From an uncultured Alphaproteobacteria bacterium (GTDB lineage Bacteria; Pseudomonadota; Alphaproteobacteria; RF32; CAG-239), in contig CAKQNT010000003.1 in assembly GCA_934255405.1 (NCBI GenBank), forward strand, positions 1 to 64,000: 64,000 nucleotides of DNA, read 5' to 3'. A program made the position numbers and the translations under genes. Positions 44,749-51,953 of this stretch are shown one piece after another. How positions within the stretch are numbered: the first letter of the stretch is position 1; every line of letters starts with the position of its first letter. Below the pieces are notes generated by a model, which ran no database searches, had not been told where the DNA came from, and worked only from the letters and a program-made list of their open reading frames with translations.

Positions 44749-46324
44749 TATCATAACCTCGACATTGTTACAGAGTTTGACTCAAGTATCCGGTGGAAAA
44801 AACATCTCGGCTGTGCCGCAAGAACTTCCACAGGGGCTCAATATCGGGGATTTTGTGCTATTAGAAACAATCCTTAATACCGATACTTTTCAAAGTGGTG
44901 ATTTATTTAAACTGAGTTGGCAGCCTAAGCAAGGGCAGCCGCAAGAATTTATGGCGCGATTGAATACACCATTGCATTTGGAAGGAGAAATTGGCGAAAC
45001 TCGCCAGTTTGCCGCTCGCATAATGGCTGACGGCAGTTTGCAGTTGCAACCGCTTAGACCAAACCTGCAGGCAAGTTCGCTTTCTGCACCTCCAATAACC
45101 AGACCTCAAAGCGCTTCTCTTCCGCACATAGACTTCCAACCGATAAAAATTGCTCCGGTTATTGAAAATTTGATGACCGATATGAAGTTTCCTCTACCCT
45201 TAAAAAACTTTGTGGCACAAAACCTTCCGCCTACAGAAGTTTTGGTAGAACTTAAAGCGGTTAACCAGTCTTTTCAGTTTAATGACGAAGTGCTTGCGCC
45301 GCTTAAATCAACTCTCAGTCAAATGTTGTCGGTTGCGGACAAACCCCAACAACTGACTACATTGGTGCAAAATCTGTTGCAAAACATAAAAGGCCTAAAC
45401 GGACAAACCATAAATGCTCGTCCGCTTCCGTCTGCAGAATTGCCGCCCATTAGCCAGGGAGCTGTATTTGACACTCCTCTTGGCAAAGTTTTTAGTGAAT
45501 TGCCAATCAAACTACCATTGGAATCATCACTTCAGTTAGATATAAAAACTTCGGCTGCAGACAAAATTTTTGATGATTTTCCTTTGCTGAAAGAACTTGC
45601 CGAAACCTTGTCAAAAGTGCTGCCTAAAGAGGGATTTGTTAGAATAGAGCCGCAAAATTTGTTACAGCTTGTGCGCAATCAGGATGATGCGGCCGCACAG
45701 CTGCTCAAGATTTTTGAGCCATTGCAAGATGCTCCGCAACTAATGTCGGCAGTAGTGCAAAAATTTGCCGGTGTAAAAGCCGACTTGCTGCAAAATATAT
45801 ATTCTTTTTATAAGGCATCAGAAAAATCCGATGTTTCCAAATGGCTTGGCGCAGAGCTGACTGCCAAGATCGCCGAAACTCCCCGCGGTGCAGAAACCAT
45901 CGCCAGATTGGAAAACATGGTTAATAATGCCGTTCGCGAGACTCCTTTGTGGCGGATAATAGACGTTCCGCTTTTTGACGGGAGCCGAATTGTGCCGCTG
46001 CAAATTGCCCTCAAAAAAGAGTCGGAGGAAGAAGAAAAAAAGAGCCGTAAGTCTCAAGGCGGTGTACGGTTTATGATTAATACCGAGTTTGTCAAATTAG
46101 GAGCGTTTCAGTTTGATGGTTTTTCACAGGCCTCAGAACGCCGGCTTGATTTGCTGATTCGTACCGACCGCAATCACCCGCAGGATTTTTGTTCTCATAT
46201 TATCAATTTATTTAAGAAATCTTTATATGATGTCGGATATGTAGGAAGTATAAAAATAAACCAGCGGGAGGCTTTTATCAAAATAGAACCCGCTGCCGCG
46301 TCAAAAGAGGGATTATATGTCTGA
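44741..46324 (+). CDS. FliK-like protein of the flagellar operon, function unproven
   Basis: 527 residues. It overlaps flhG by 8 bases and the next gene by 8 bases, so it belongs to the operon. The N-terminal ~110 residues are beta-like (LLETILNTDTFQSGDLFKLSW). The middle ~110-390 is low-complexity and Leu/Pro/Gln-rich. The C-terminal ~100 residues (about 420-520) read as an alternating-strand domain (GGVRFMINTEFVKLGAFQFDG, RRLDLLIRTDRN, YDVGYVGSIKI) resembling the hook-length-control C-terminal domain of alphaproteobacterial FliK. A canonical FliK is already encoded at 30756-32456, so this may be a second, diverged FliK-like protein. The identity is a pattern-based inference. Confidence 0.6.
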   Translation: MDNIITSTLLQSLTQVSGGKNISAVPQELPQGLNIGDFVLLETILNTDTFQSGDLFKLSWQPKQGQPQEFMARLNTPLHLEGEIGETRQFAARIMADGSLQLQPLRPNLQASSLSAPPITRPQSASLPHIDFQPIKIAPVIENLMTDMKFPLPLKNFVAQNLPPTEVLVELKAVNQSFQFNDEVLAPLKSTLSQMLSVADKPQQLTTLVQNLLQNIKGLNGQTINARPLPSAELPPISQGAVFDTPLGKVFSELPIKLPLESSLQLDIKTSAADKIFDDFPLLKELAETLSKVLPKEGFVRIEPQNLLQLVRNQDDAAAQLLKIFEPLQDAPQLMSAVVQKFAGVKADLLQNIYSFYKASEKSDVSKWLGAELTAKIAETPRGAETIARLENMVNNAVRETPLWRIIDVPLFDGSRIVPLQIALKKESEEEEKKSRKSQGGVRFMINTEFVKLGAFQFDGFSQASERRLDLLIRTDRNHPQDFCSHIINLFKKSLYDVGYVGSIKINQREAFIKIEPAAASKEGLYV

Positions 46325-47447
46325 TGCTTTGGGATATTATCGGCTGTTGGAAGTTAATGAAAACGCCGATTCTGATTTGATTAAAAGCAGTTACCGCGAG
46401 TTGGCCAAGTTTTGGCATCCTGACCGCAACAGCGCGCCGGAGGCAATGGAGAAGTTTCAAAAACTATCTGAGGCTTGGAGCGTTTTGGAAGATACAGACA
46501 GCCGTCTGCGTTATGATTTGTTATCTTTGGTTTATAGTGCCGATAATTATCCCGATTTGGAAAATATCCGTCCTTATGCCAATGGCAAATCCGATATTCG
46601 AGCACTGACTTTGCATCAGGTTAGAGGTTTGTTGTGGAAATTCAGCAGCAACATGGTTTTGAGCGTATGTTCCTATAAAGAAGCAATATCATCGCGCCTA
46701 AAAAATGCGGCAGCCAATTGGTTGTTAGGCTGGTGGAATCCTCAGGCCTTTGTCAAAAATATTCAAGCCCTTTCGGCGGATTGGCGCCACCCTATATCAG
46801 AGGCTGAGAGTTTGCGCGTTTTAATTCATAATGCCGTGGCTTATCAGCTTGGCGGCAACAGTCAGTTGGCCGCAGCCTCAGCGGTGCGGGCGCTGACTTA
46901 TGCCGATGCCGGCGGCAGAGAGCTGTTGCAGAAATTTATTCAAAAACAAAATCAAAGGATTGCCAAACCGCAAATCTGGAATTTGGGTGTGCTTAAGACC
47001 GTGCAGCTTTTGGTGCCGATTGTGCTGGCGCTGATTGCGCTTGTTCCTGCCGGCAGCAGCTATATTTCCGAGAGCGAACTTTGGAGCTGGCTAGGCAAAA
47101 AATCAGAGATTGATTATTATCAGGAGGTCAATTTCGGAGCCAGAGGAAGCAGTGTTGATGATGTAGTGGTCGGCAAGATTCTTAATATTCCGGTTGACCG
47201 CAGCGATGTCTCCAAACTATACCACCTGAAAAACAGTGCCAAAGTAATGTACGCCCCCGGAGATGATTTTGATGTCTTAAAAGAGCTTGCCGCGTCTGTC
47301 ACTGTGCGCCTGACCGGCCGTAGTCCTGATGGTGTATGGTCGCGGATTATGCTTGATAACGGAGAAATGGGCTTTGTCCGCACCGAGAATCTGGAACGGG
47401 GCATAGGGGCAGAGATTCCTTACGGAAGCGAAATTTTCCAAAAATAA
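46317..47447 (+). CDS. J-domain protein with a transmembrane helix and SH3-like domain
   Basis: 376 residues. An N-terminal J domain (~1-68) has YYRLLEVNENADSD and the HPD motif at residues 34-36, so it should stimulate a DnaK-type Hsp70. A helical middle (~90-220) precedes one transmembrane helix (~229-247: VQLLVPIVLALIALVPAG). The extracytoplasmic C-terminus (~255-376) ends in a bacterial SH3-like segment (VTVRLTGRSPDGVWSRI, DNGEMGFVRTENL). It is coupled by an 8-base overlap to the FliK-like gene, and is the last gene of the flagellar operon. A membrane J-protein with an SH3-like end, possibly for envelope assembly or flagellar housing, is my inference. Confidence 0.8.
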   Translation: MSDALGYYRLLEVNENADSDLIKSSYRELAKFWHPDRNSAPEAMEKFQKLSEAWSVLEDTDSRLRYDLLSLVYSADNYPDLENIRPYANGKSDIRALTLHQVRGLLWKFSSNMVLSVCSYKEAISSRLKNAAANWLLGWWNPQAFVKNIQALSADWRHPISEAESLRVLIHNAVAYQLGGNSQLAAASAVRALTYADAGGRELLQKFIQKQNQRIAKPQIWNLGVLKTVQLLVPIVLALIALVPAGSSYISESELWSWLGKKSEIDYYQEVNFGARGSSVDDVVVGKILNIPVDRSDVSKLYHLKNSAKVMYAPGDDFDVLKELAASVTVRLTGRSPDGVWSRIMLDNGEMGFVRTENLERGIGAEIPYGSEIFQK

Positions 47448-47467
47448 AGATTTTTGTCAATAATCGA

Positions 47468-47496
47468 TTGCATACTGCAACATTCTGTGCTATAAG
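47468..47496 (+). promoter_or_regulatory. Putative promoter of the orphan gene at 47548
   Basis: TTGCAT (47468-47473), 17-base spacer, TATAAG (47491-47496). Confidence 0.5.
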
Positions 47497-47547
47497 CTAT
47501 GGCGCAAAGTGATTATTTACATATTAAACAACTAAAAACCAATAATT

Positions 47548-48276
47548 ATGGAAACCAAATGTTCTAAGGACGTGCAAAAGAAGTTTTCATGTCTGTTTCC
47601 CAAAGGAACAGTTATGGAGGTAATGACAGTAGCTTCAGATAATGATGTTCCCAATCTGGTCAAAAGTACTGGCGGGTGTTACGGCTTACTTGTTCATGGT
47701 TATGATTTTCCATTGGAAACTCGTATCACAACCGTGGTAATTGGCCAACACAATGGAATGCCCTTGTTGGAGCCGACCAAAGAGTGGCTTATGTCTTATG
47801 CCCCTCATAGGGCTTGCGTGTTGTTTTCCACGCCTTTGGGGGTAGCTATGCGGCTAAAAGATGCAGAGAACCAATACGTTTCTTATTTGTGTGAGCAAGG
47901 AATTCCTGAGCATCTGCAACAACTCAAAGGTGGCGATGAAGTCGTTGTGTATGGGCTCAAAAAAATGGCAGATGACATGTATGTTGCCGCCAATGTGGAG
48001 TTGCCCAAGGCACCATTTTGGCCGCAAGAGAGGATGGGGCAAGCTATTGCCAGTGGCTCATATAAAAGCTATCGCGCAATAGTCTTGGGTGAGCTATATG
48101 AAGCTGATATTTGTAGTGACAGCTGTGTAAAACTTTCGTATCAAATATTGGCAAGACGCGCTGACGGACGCTTTCCTAAGGAACATGTGGGTAAGCGTGC
48201 ATTAGTTCGGGTTGTGTTCATCAATCCTCGAGAGGTCTTGGTCGAGTTTGTCCAATTGTTGAATGCGGAATACTAA
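47548..48276 (+). CDS. Protein of unknown function
   Basis: 242 residues. I do not recognise a family. It has no signal peptide or membrane helix and looks cytosolic. Cysteines occur at 5, 15, 44 and in later positions (DICSDSCVKL). Beta-strand-like segments (RAIVLGELYEADI, RALVRVVFINPREVLVEFVQLL) suggest an OB- or beta-barrel-like fold in the second half. It has its own promoter-like sequence and a strong terminator, so it is a real transcription unit. Ribosome-binding signal is weak (ATAATT only), and the codon use (CAACTCAAAGGT-like) looks slightly unlike that of the flagellar block. Confidence 0.65.
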   Translation: METKCSKDVQKKFSCLFPKGTVMEVMTVASDNDVPNLVKSTGGCYGLLVHGYDFPLETRITTVVIGQHNGMPLLEPTKEWLMSYAPHRACVLFSTPLGVAMRLKDAENQYVSYLCEQGIPEHLQQLKGGDEVVVYGLKKMADDMYVAANVELPKAPFWPQERMGQAIASGSYKSYRAIVLGELYEADICSDSCVKLSYQILARRADGRFPKEHVGKRALVRVVFINPREVLVEFVQLLNAEY

Positions 48277-48288
48277 CTAGCCTGAAAT

Positions 48289-48325
48289 AACCAAAAAGCT
48301 CTGCGTTTTGCAGAGCTTTTTGGTT
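48289..48325. terminator. Bidirectional terminator between the orphan gene and ymdB
   Basis: AACCAAAAAGCTCTGC / GCAGAGCTTTTTGGTT, perfect 16-base-pair stem with a TTTT-containing loop side. It overlaps the ymdB stop codon. Confidence 0.9.
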
Positions 48326-49121
48326 ATTTGCTAGGGGCTTCAAGTCGAATTTGCTCTATTTTTAATGCCAGTCCGGTTTTGTCATCGGTTTCAATAAATG
48401 TTCCAAACAGCGTTCCTCTGCCGTTAAGCGGCGCAAGTTTGCTGCCGGTATATCTACGGCAGAGGCGATCAATCGGAGCCTGAATATCAAACCCGATAAC
48501 TCCGCTGTAGTCGCCGCACATTCCGGCATCGGTTTGATAAGCTGTGCCTTTGGGCAAGATCATTGTGTCGCTGGTTGGCACATGGGTATGAGAGCCGACA
48601 ACTGCCGAAACTCTGCCGTCCAAATAATGCCCGAACGCAATTTTTTCCGCGGTTGCTTCGGCATGAATATCCACAAAAATCGCATTAACATTTTTGCCTA
48701 GAGTATAAATTTTAAGTAGTCTGTCCATTGCCTGTGCCGGACAATCAACCGCCTCCATAAACAAGCGTCCGACAACTTCCGCCACCACAATTTTTTTGCC
48801 GTTAACCAATTCAATTTCTCTGGCGCCGCACCCCGGAAGATTATCCGGATAATTCAGAGGGCGAACAATTTGTTTGCACTCGTCCAAAAACGGGATGATT
48901 TCGCGCTGATTCCAAACATGGTCACCGGTAACAATCGCCGTAACTCCTTTTTCTAACAAGTCTCTGCATATTCCTGGGGTGACCCCGAAACCATGCGCCG
49001 CATTATCAGTGTTGACGATTAAAACGTCAAAATTATACATCTCTCTTAGCTTGGCAATATTGTTAAAAATTGCCTCTCGTCCTGGGCGCCCGACCATATC
49101 GCCGGTATATATAATTCGCAA
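48324..49121 (-). CDS. ymdB: YmdB-family metallophosphoesterase
   Basis: 265 residues from TTG 49121, which has AAGGAAC eight bases upstream. Calcineurin-like metallophosphoesterase; the Bacillus relative YmdB is a cyclic-nucleotide phosphodiesterase. Metal ligands are visible: GDMVGRPGREA at the start (Asp8), NTDNAAHGFG (39-48), the TGDHVWN motif near 65, and GSHTHVPTSD near 178. The same family in many bacteria has NGENA in the second motif; here it is NTDNA, keeping the Asn. Its end sits on a bidirectional terminator. Its substrate cannot be read from the sequence. Confidence 0.85.
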   Translation of the reverse strand: MRIIYTGDMVGRPGREAIFNNIAKLREMYNFDVLIVNTDNAAHGFGVTPGICRDLLEKGVTAIVTGDHVWNQREIIPFLDECKQIVRPLNYPDNLPGCGAREIELVNGKKIVVAEVVGRLFMEAVDCPAQAMDRLLKIYTLGKNVNAIFVDIHAEATAEKIAFGHYLDGRVSAVVGSHTHVPTSDTMILPKGTAYQTDAGMCGDYSGVIGFDIQAPIDRLCRRYTGSKLAPLNGRGTLFGTFIETDDKTGLALKIEQIRLEAPSK

Positions 49122-49159
49122 AATTTTGTTCCTTTATTCTTTATTAATTTTCAATCAAC

Positions 49160-49192
49160 ATAAAAGAAAACCTCGTTGGAGTCAACGAGGTT
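49160..49192 (-). terminator. Intrinsic terminator of the 6S-like RNA
   Basis: On the minus strand, AACCTCGTTG / CAACGAGGTT with the loop ACTC, then TTTTCTTTT. It marks the RNA 3' end. Confidence 0.85.
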
Positions 49193-49362
49193 TATAAAAG
49201 CGAAACCGTTTAGCCGTATGGATACATTCTTGTCGAACCGCCTGAGATCAAAGTGGGTGCCATATAAATAAACCACGATTTATTCAGAGACAGCTCCCTA
49301 AAAAAATATGTTGGCTCGGAAGATCTGCGGAAATACGCGCTACGCAGTCTCTATGCCCTAAA
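49170..49362 (-). ncRNA. ssrS: Probable 6S RNA
   Basis: Gene-free stretch of about 190 bases directly downstream of zapA on the same strand, ending at a strong terminator. That is where 6S RNA (ssrS) lies in most Alphaproteobacteria. 6S RNA binds the sigma-70 RNA polymerase and inhibits it in stationary phase. The stretch is richer in paired segments than its flanks: CTGCGTAGCGCG against CGCGCTACGCAG-like halves, and the conserved-looking GGCACCCACTTT segment. The identity rests on position and pattern; the ends are approximate. Confidence 0.65.
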
Positions 49363-49364
49363 GG

Positions 49365-49703
49365 CTACAATAAATTTAATTCAGATGCAAGAGAATTCAA
49401 CTCTTTGTTCAGAGATTTTATCTGTTCGGCCAGAGTCTTATCCGCGCTATTGATTTTTTCTGCAATCGCATTGTTTGTCGTTGCTCCTGACGTTGCGCCT
49501 TTTTTGAGTTCGCTCAACTCATCTGCCAACACCAATCCGACCATTGCCAAAAGCATACATTCGTTTACTTGCTGGCTGCCTTCGGTCAGCGCTTTTGCTT
49601 TTTCATCCAAAATATTTGCCAGTTGAATAATGCGCAATTCCTGTCCGTCTTCACAGGCAACGGCATATTCGCGAGAGTTAATTGTTATTGTTACTTGTGC
49701 CAT
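49365..49703 (-). CDS. zapA: Cell-division protein ZapA
   Basis: 112 residues. ZapA cross-links FtsZ filaments in the division ring. The N-terminal globular head (MAQVTITINSREYAVACEDGQE) and the long C-terminal coiled coil (~50-112) match the family, with length typical for Alphaproteobacteria. It overlaps the small coiled-coil gene upstream by 26 bases. The 6S-like RNA lies immediately downstream. Confidence 0.9.
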   Translation of the reverse strand: MAQVTITINSREYAVACEDGQELRIIQLANILDEKAKALTEGSQQVNECMLLAMVGLVLADELSELKKGATSGATTNNAIAEKINSADKTLAEQIKSLNKELNSLASELNLL

Positions 49704-49947
49704 CGTTTTCCAATATGTTGTCTATTTGAGAAATCAGTCCGTCTATGTTTTGCAGAGCTTCTGTTGTTTTGATTTGCAACTCTGCCAAACATTGTTCTTT
49801 TTGCGCCAGTTTCTTTTCGTTTTTTGCAAGATTGTTGTTTAGTTCACCTTGTTTGTTTTTCAGGCCGGTTGCTATCGCCGCGACCGTTGCGCTGAGCTCG
49901 CTTAAGGCGTTGGCGGCAAGCGGTAGTTCAACTTTTTTGTTCTCCAT
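49678..49947 (-). CDS. Small coiled-coil protein, probable ZapA partner (ZauP-like)
   Basis: 89 residues, almost entirely coiled coil with heptad Leu/Ala/Lys positions (~20-75). It lies immediately upstream of zapA and overlaps its start by 26 bases, so both are made together. In Caulobacter a small coiled-coil protein (ZauP) encoded in the zapA operon binds ZapA and loosens FtsZ bundles. The position and coiled-coil nature support a similar role; sequence identity to ZauP was not tested. Confidence 0.7.
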   Translation of the reverse strand: MENKKVELPLAANALSELSATVAAIATGLKNKQGELNNNLAKNEKKLAQKEQCLAELQIKTTEALQNIDGLISQIDNILENDGTSNNNN

Positions 49948-50027
49948 CGCAGATTTCTCTTCCTAAATTCAAAATATTCTCTTATATTCAAAAACATAAT
50001 AAACAACTGTTCAGGTTTTACAAGCAA

Positions 50028-50528
50028 ATGCCAGATATTATCCTCAAAATTAATAATTCAAATGATAAAATTCCGCTGTCAGACAGTATTTGTTGCTATC
50101 TTGTGGCTTGCCGATTACCGGCAGACAAGCTTGCCGTATTGCAAAATTCCGGCAAAATGGTGCTGGCAACGCCGGATTCCTATACTTCGGACTGCGCCGG
50201 CATGGTGGCAGAAGTCGATTCTGCAAAACCGGTAAAAGTGCAGATTCGACCATTGCGAGAAAAGCTTGGCGCCAAAAAAGCTCTGGGCGTGGTGATTAAC
50301 CCGACCCGCCATGAGGCGATGTTGGCATCAGAGACTGAGCCCGAGTTTGTTGCTTTTCGCTATACGCAAGAGAATGCAACAAAGGCGGCAGAGGTAATCC
50401 GTTGGTATAACGAGTTGTTTTTGATTCAATCAGCCGTCGATTTAAGCTCCGGTTTAGTCGATGTTAAGGGTTTGGATGTTGATTTTGTGATAATAAATTC
50501 ATCAGATTATGACGATTTTAGTTGCTAA
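50028..50528 (+). CDS. Degenerate thiamine phosphate synthase-like protein
   Basis: 166 residues. The second half resembles the ThiE TIM-barrel: SRHEAM-like TRHEAMLASETEPEFVAF (~95-112) and a strand-helix pattern ending in DVDFVIINSSDYDDF. The N-terminal half lacks the substrate-binding Arg/Lys and Asp motifs of ThiE. The length is shorter than ThiE (~210), so it is probably a catalytically dead relative. In Alphaproteobacteria a ThiE-like gene often stands just ahead of efp, as here (69-base gap). The best match is to that reduced group. Confidence 0.55.
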   Translation: MPDIILKINNSNDKIPLSDSICCYLVACRLPADKLAVLQNSGKMVLATPDSYTSDCAGMVAEVDSAKPVKVQIRPLREKLGAKKALGVVINPTRHEAMLASETEPEFVAFRYTQENATKAAEVIRWYNELFLIQSAVDLSSGLVDVKGLDVDFVIINSSDYDDFSC

Positions 50529-50597
50529 ATGTCAAAGATTATATTAATTTGCCGATAAACTCGTCTGTACTAATGCCAATTTTAAAGGAGAAAGATA

Positions 50598-51161
50598 ATG
50601 AAACAACAAGCAGGTTCAATTCGTATCGGTTGGGTTATTGAATATAAGAACAAACCCTGGGCGGTTACCAAAACCAACTTTGTAAAACCCGGCAAAGGCG
50701 GCGCTTTTATGCAGGTTGAAATGAAGTCGGTTGAAGAAGGTACCAAAACCAACGAGCGTTTCCGTACTGAAGATGTTGTTGAAAAAATGATGGTAGAAAC
50801 CAAAGACTGCCAGTTTTTGTTTGAAGATTCCAATGGTCTGAACTTTATGGAAAATGATACCTTTGAGCAGTTCACTATGCCGGCTGATATTTTAGGCGAT
50901 TCTCGTCCGTTTTTAGCAGACGGTATGCAGGTTAAAGCCAATGTTATTGAGGGTAAACCGATTTCTATCGAACTGCCGCTGCAGGTTATTTGCACTGTTG
51001 TAGAAACCGAGCCGGTTATCAAAGGCCAGACTGTTTCTTCTTCTTACAAGCCGGCCAAATTGGATAACGGTGTTCGTACCACCATTCCGCCGTTTGTCGG
51101 CGCGGGTGACAAAATTGTTGTTGCAACCGCAGATGCATCTTATGTTGAGAGAGCCAAATAA
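50598..51161 (+). CDS. efp: Elongation factor P
   Basis: 187 residues. EF-P rescues ribosomes stalled at consecutive prolines. The three beta-barrel domains are visible. The loop carrying the modification-site residue reads PGKGGAF, with Lys as in most bacteria that use a Lys/beta-lysyl modification (the modifying enzyme is not in the window). AAAGGAGAAAG precedes the ATG. Its stop overlaps the next start by one base (TAATG), so the pair is coupled. Downstream flagellar and division proteins rich in Pro (FliK, the OmpA-like protein) would be among the beneficiaries. Confidence 0.97.
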   Translation: MKQQAGSIRIGWVIEYKNKPWAVTKTNFVKPGKGGAFMQVEMKSVEEGTKTNERFRTEDVVEKMMVETKDCQFLFEDSNGLNFMENDTFEQFTMPADILGDSRPFLADGMQVKANVIEGKPISIELPLQVICTVVETEPVIKGQTVSSSYKPAKLDNGVRTTIPPFVGAGDKIVVATADASYVERAK

Positions 51162-51925
51162 TGTCTTATATCTCTACTAACCTAAACTTTTTGATTACCG
51201 TTGTTAAAAAAGTCGGCGGTTCGCTCACTCGCGATTTTAACGAGATTGAACAATTGCAGACCTCTCTGCGCGGGCATCAGGAATTTACCAAAGCCGCAAT
51301 TGAGCGCGTCAGCAAAGCTCTGCGCGTTGAGTTGCAAAAAGGACGTCCGGATTATGCCGTAATCAGCAACGCCAAAGATATGCCGGCAGCTCCGTGTTTT
51401 GCAATAGCTCCATTGGATGGTAGTCTGAACTTTATGCACGGTATTCCGTATTTTGCAGTTTCGGTTGCGGTTATAGAAAAAGGGCAGGTTACCGCCGCGG
51501 TTGTTTATAATCCGGCCACTGCCGATTTGTATTTTGCCGAGAAAGGCAGCGGTGCTTTCAAAGAAGGTTACCGCAATCATGAGCGTCTGCGTGTATCTGT
51601 CCGCAAGGATTTGAGAGAAGCTTTGCTCAGCTCGCAGAATACCGCTTTGTCCGATTCGGTTGCCGCTGTCCGTCTCAATGGCGCGTTGAGCCTTGATTTG
51701 GCAATGCTGGCATCTGGCAAGTTTGATGCTTTGATTGCTCAGGGCGCAGAGCTTGGCAGTTTTGCTGCCGGTGTTTTGCTGGTCAAAGAGGCTGGCGGAT
51801 ATGTTTATGAATATAATCAAAAAGATATTCGTACCGATGATGTCGCCTCAATTCTTGATAGTGGCAATATTATCGCCGGCAACACCGAAATCGGACCAAA
51901 ATTATATGCTTTGTTGCACAAATAA
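51161..51925 (+). CDS. Inositol-monophosphatase (SuhB) homologue with lost metal ligands
   Basis: 254 residues, coupled to efp by TAATG. The fold is that of the IMPase/SuhB family that normally follows efp in Alphaproteobacteria. In active members the sites are GEE, DPLDG and WD. Here the GEE position reads SNA (69-71), the first Asp of DPLDG is Ala83 (Asp86 is kept), and WD reads LG (198-199). Three metal-site positions are thus altered, so phosphatase activity is unlikely. The rest of the chain (NFMHGIPYFAVSVAV, LASGKFDALI) is well kept. A protein-binding role, like that of E. coli SuhB with NusA and RNA polymerase, is possible but inferred. Confidence 0.8.
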   Translation: MSYISTNLNFLITVVKKVGGSLTRDFNEIEQLQTSLRGHQEFTKAAIERVSKALRVELQKGRPDYAVISNAKDMPAAPCFAIAPLDGSLNFMHGIPYFAVSVAVIEKGQVTAAVVYNPATADLYFAEKGSGAFKEGYRNHERLRVSVRKDLREALLSSQNTALSDSVAAVRLNGALSLDLAMLASGKFDALIAQGAELGSFAAGVLLVKEAGGYVYEYNQKDIRTDDVASILDSGNIIAGNTEIGPKLYALLHK

Positions 51926-51953
51926 ACTATAGTCGCGAGAGGGGCTTAAAAAG

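Noticed and set aside
51182..51820. 212-codon minus-strand frame opposite the SuhB-like gene
   Set aside because: Antisense shadow; no own start signal or recognisable protein.
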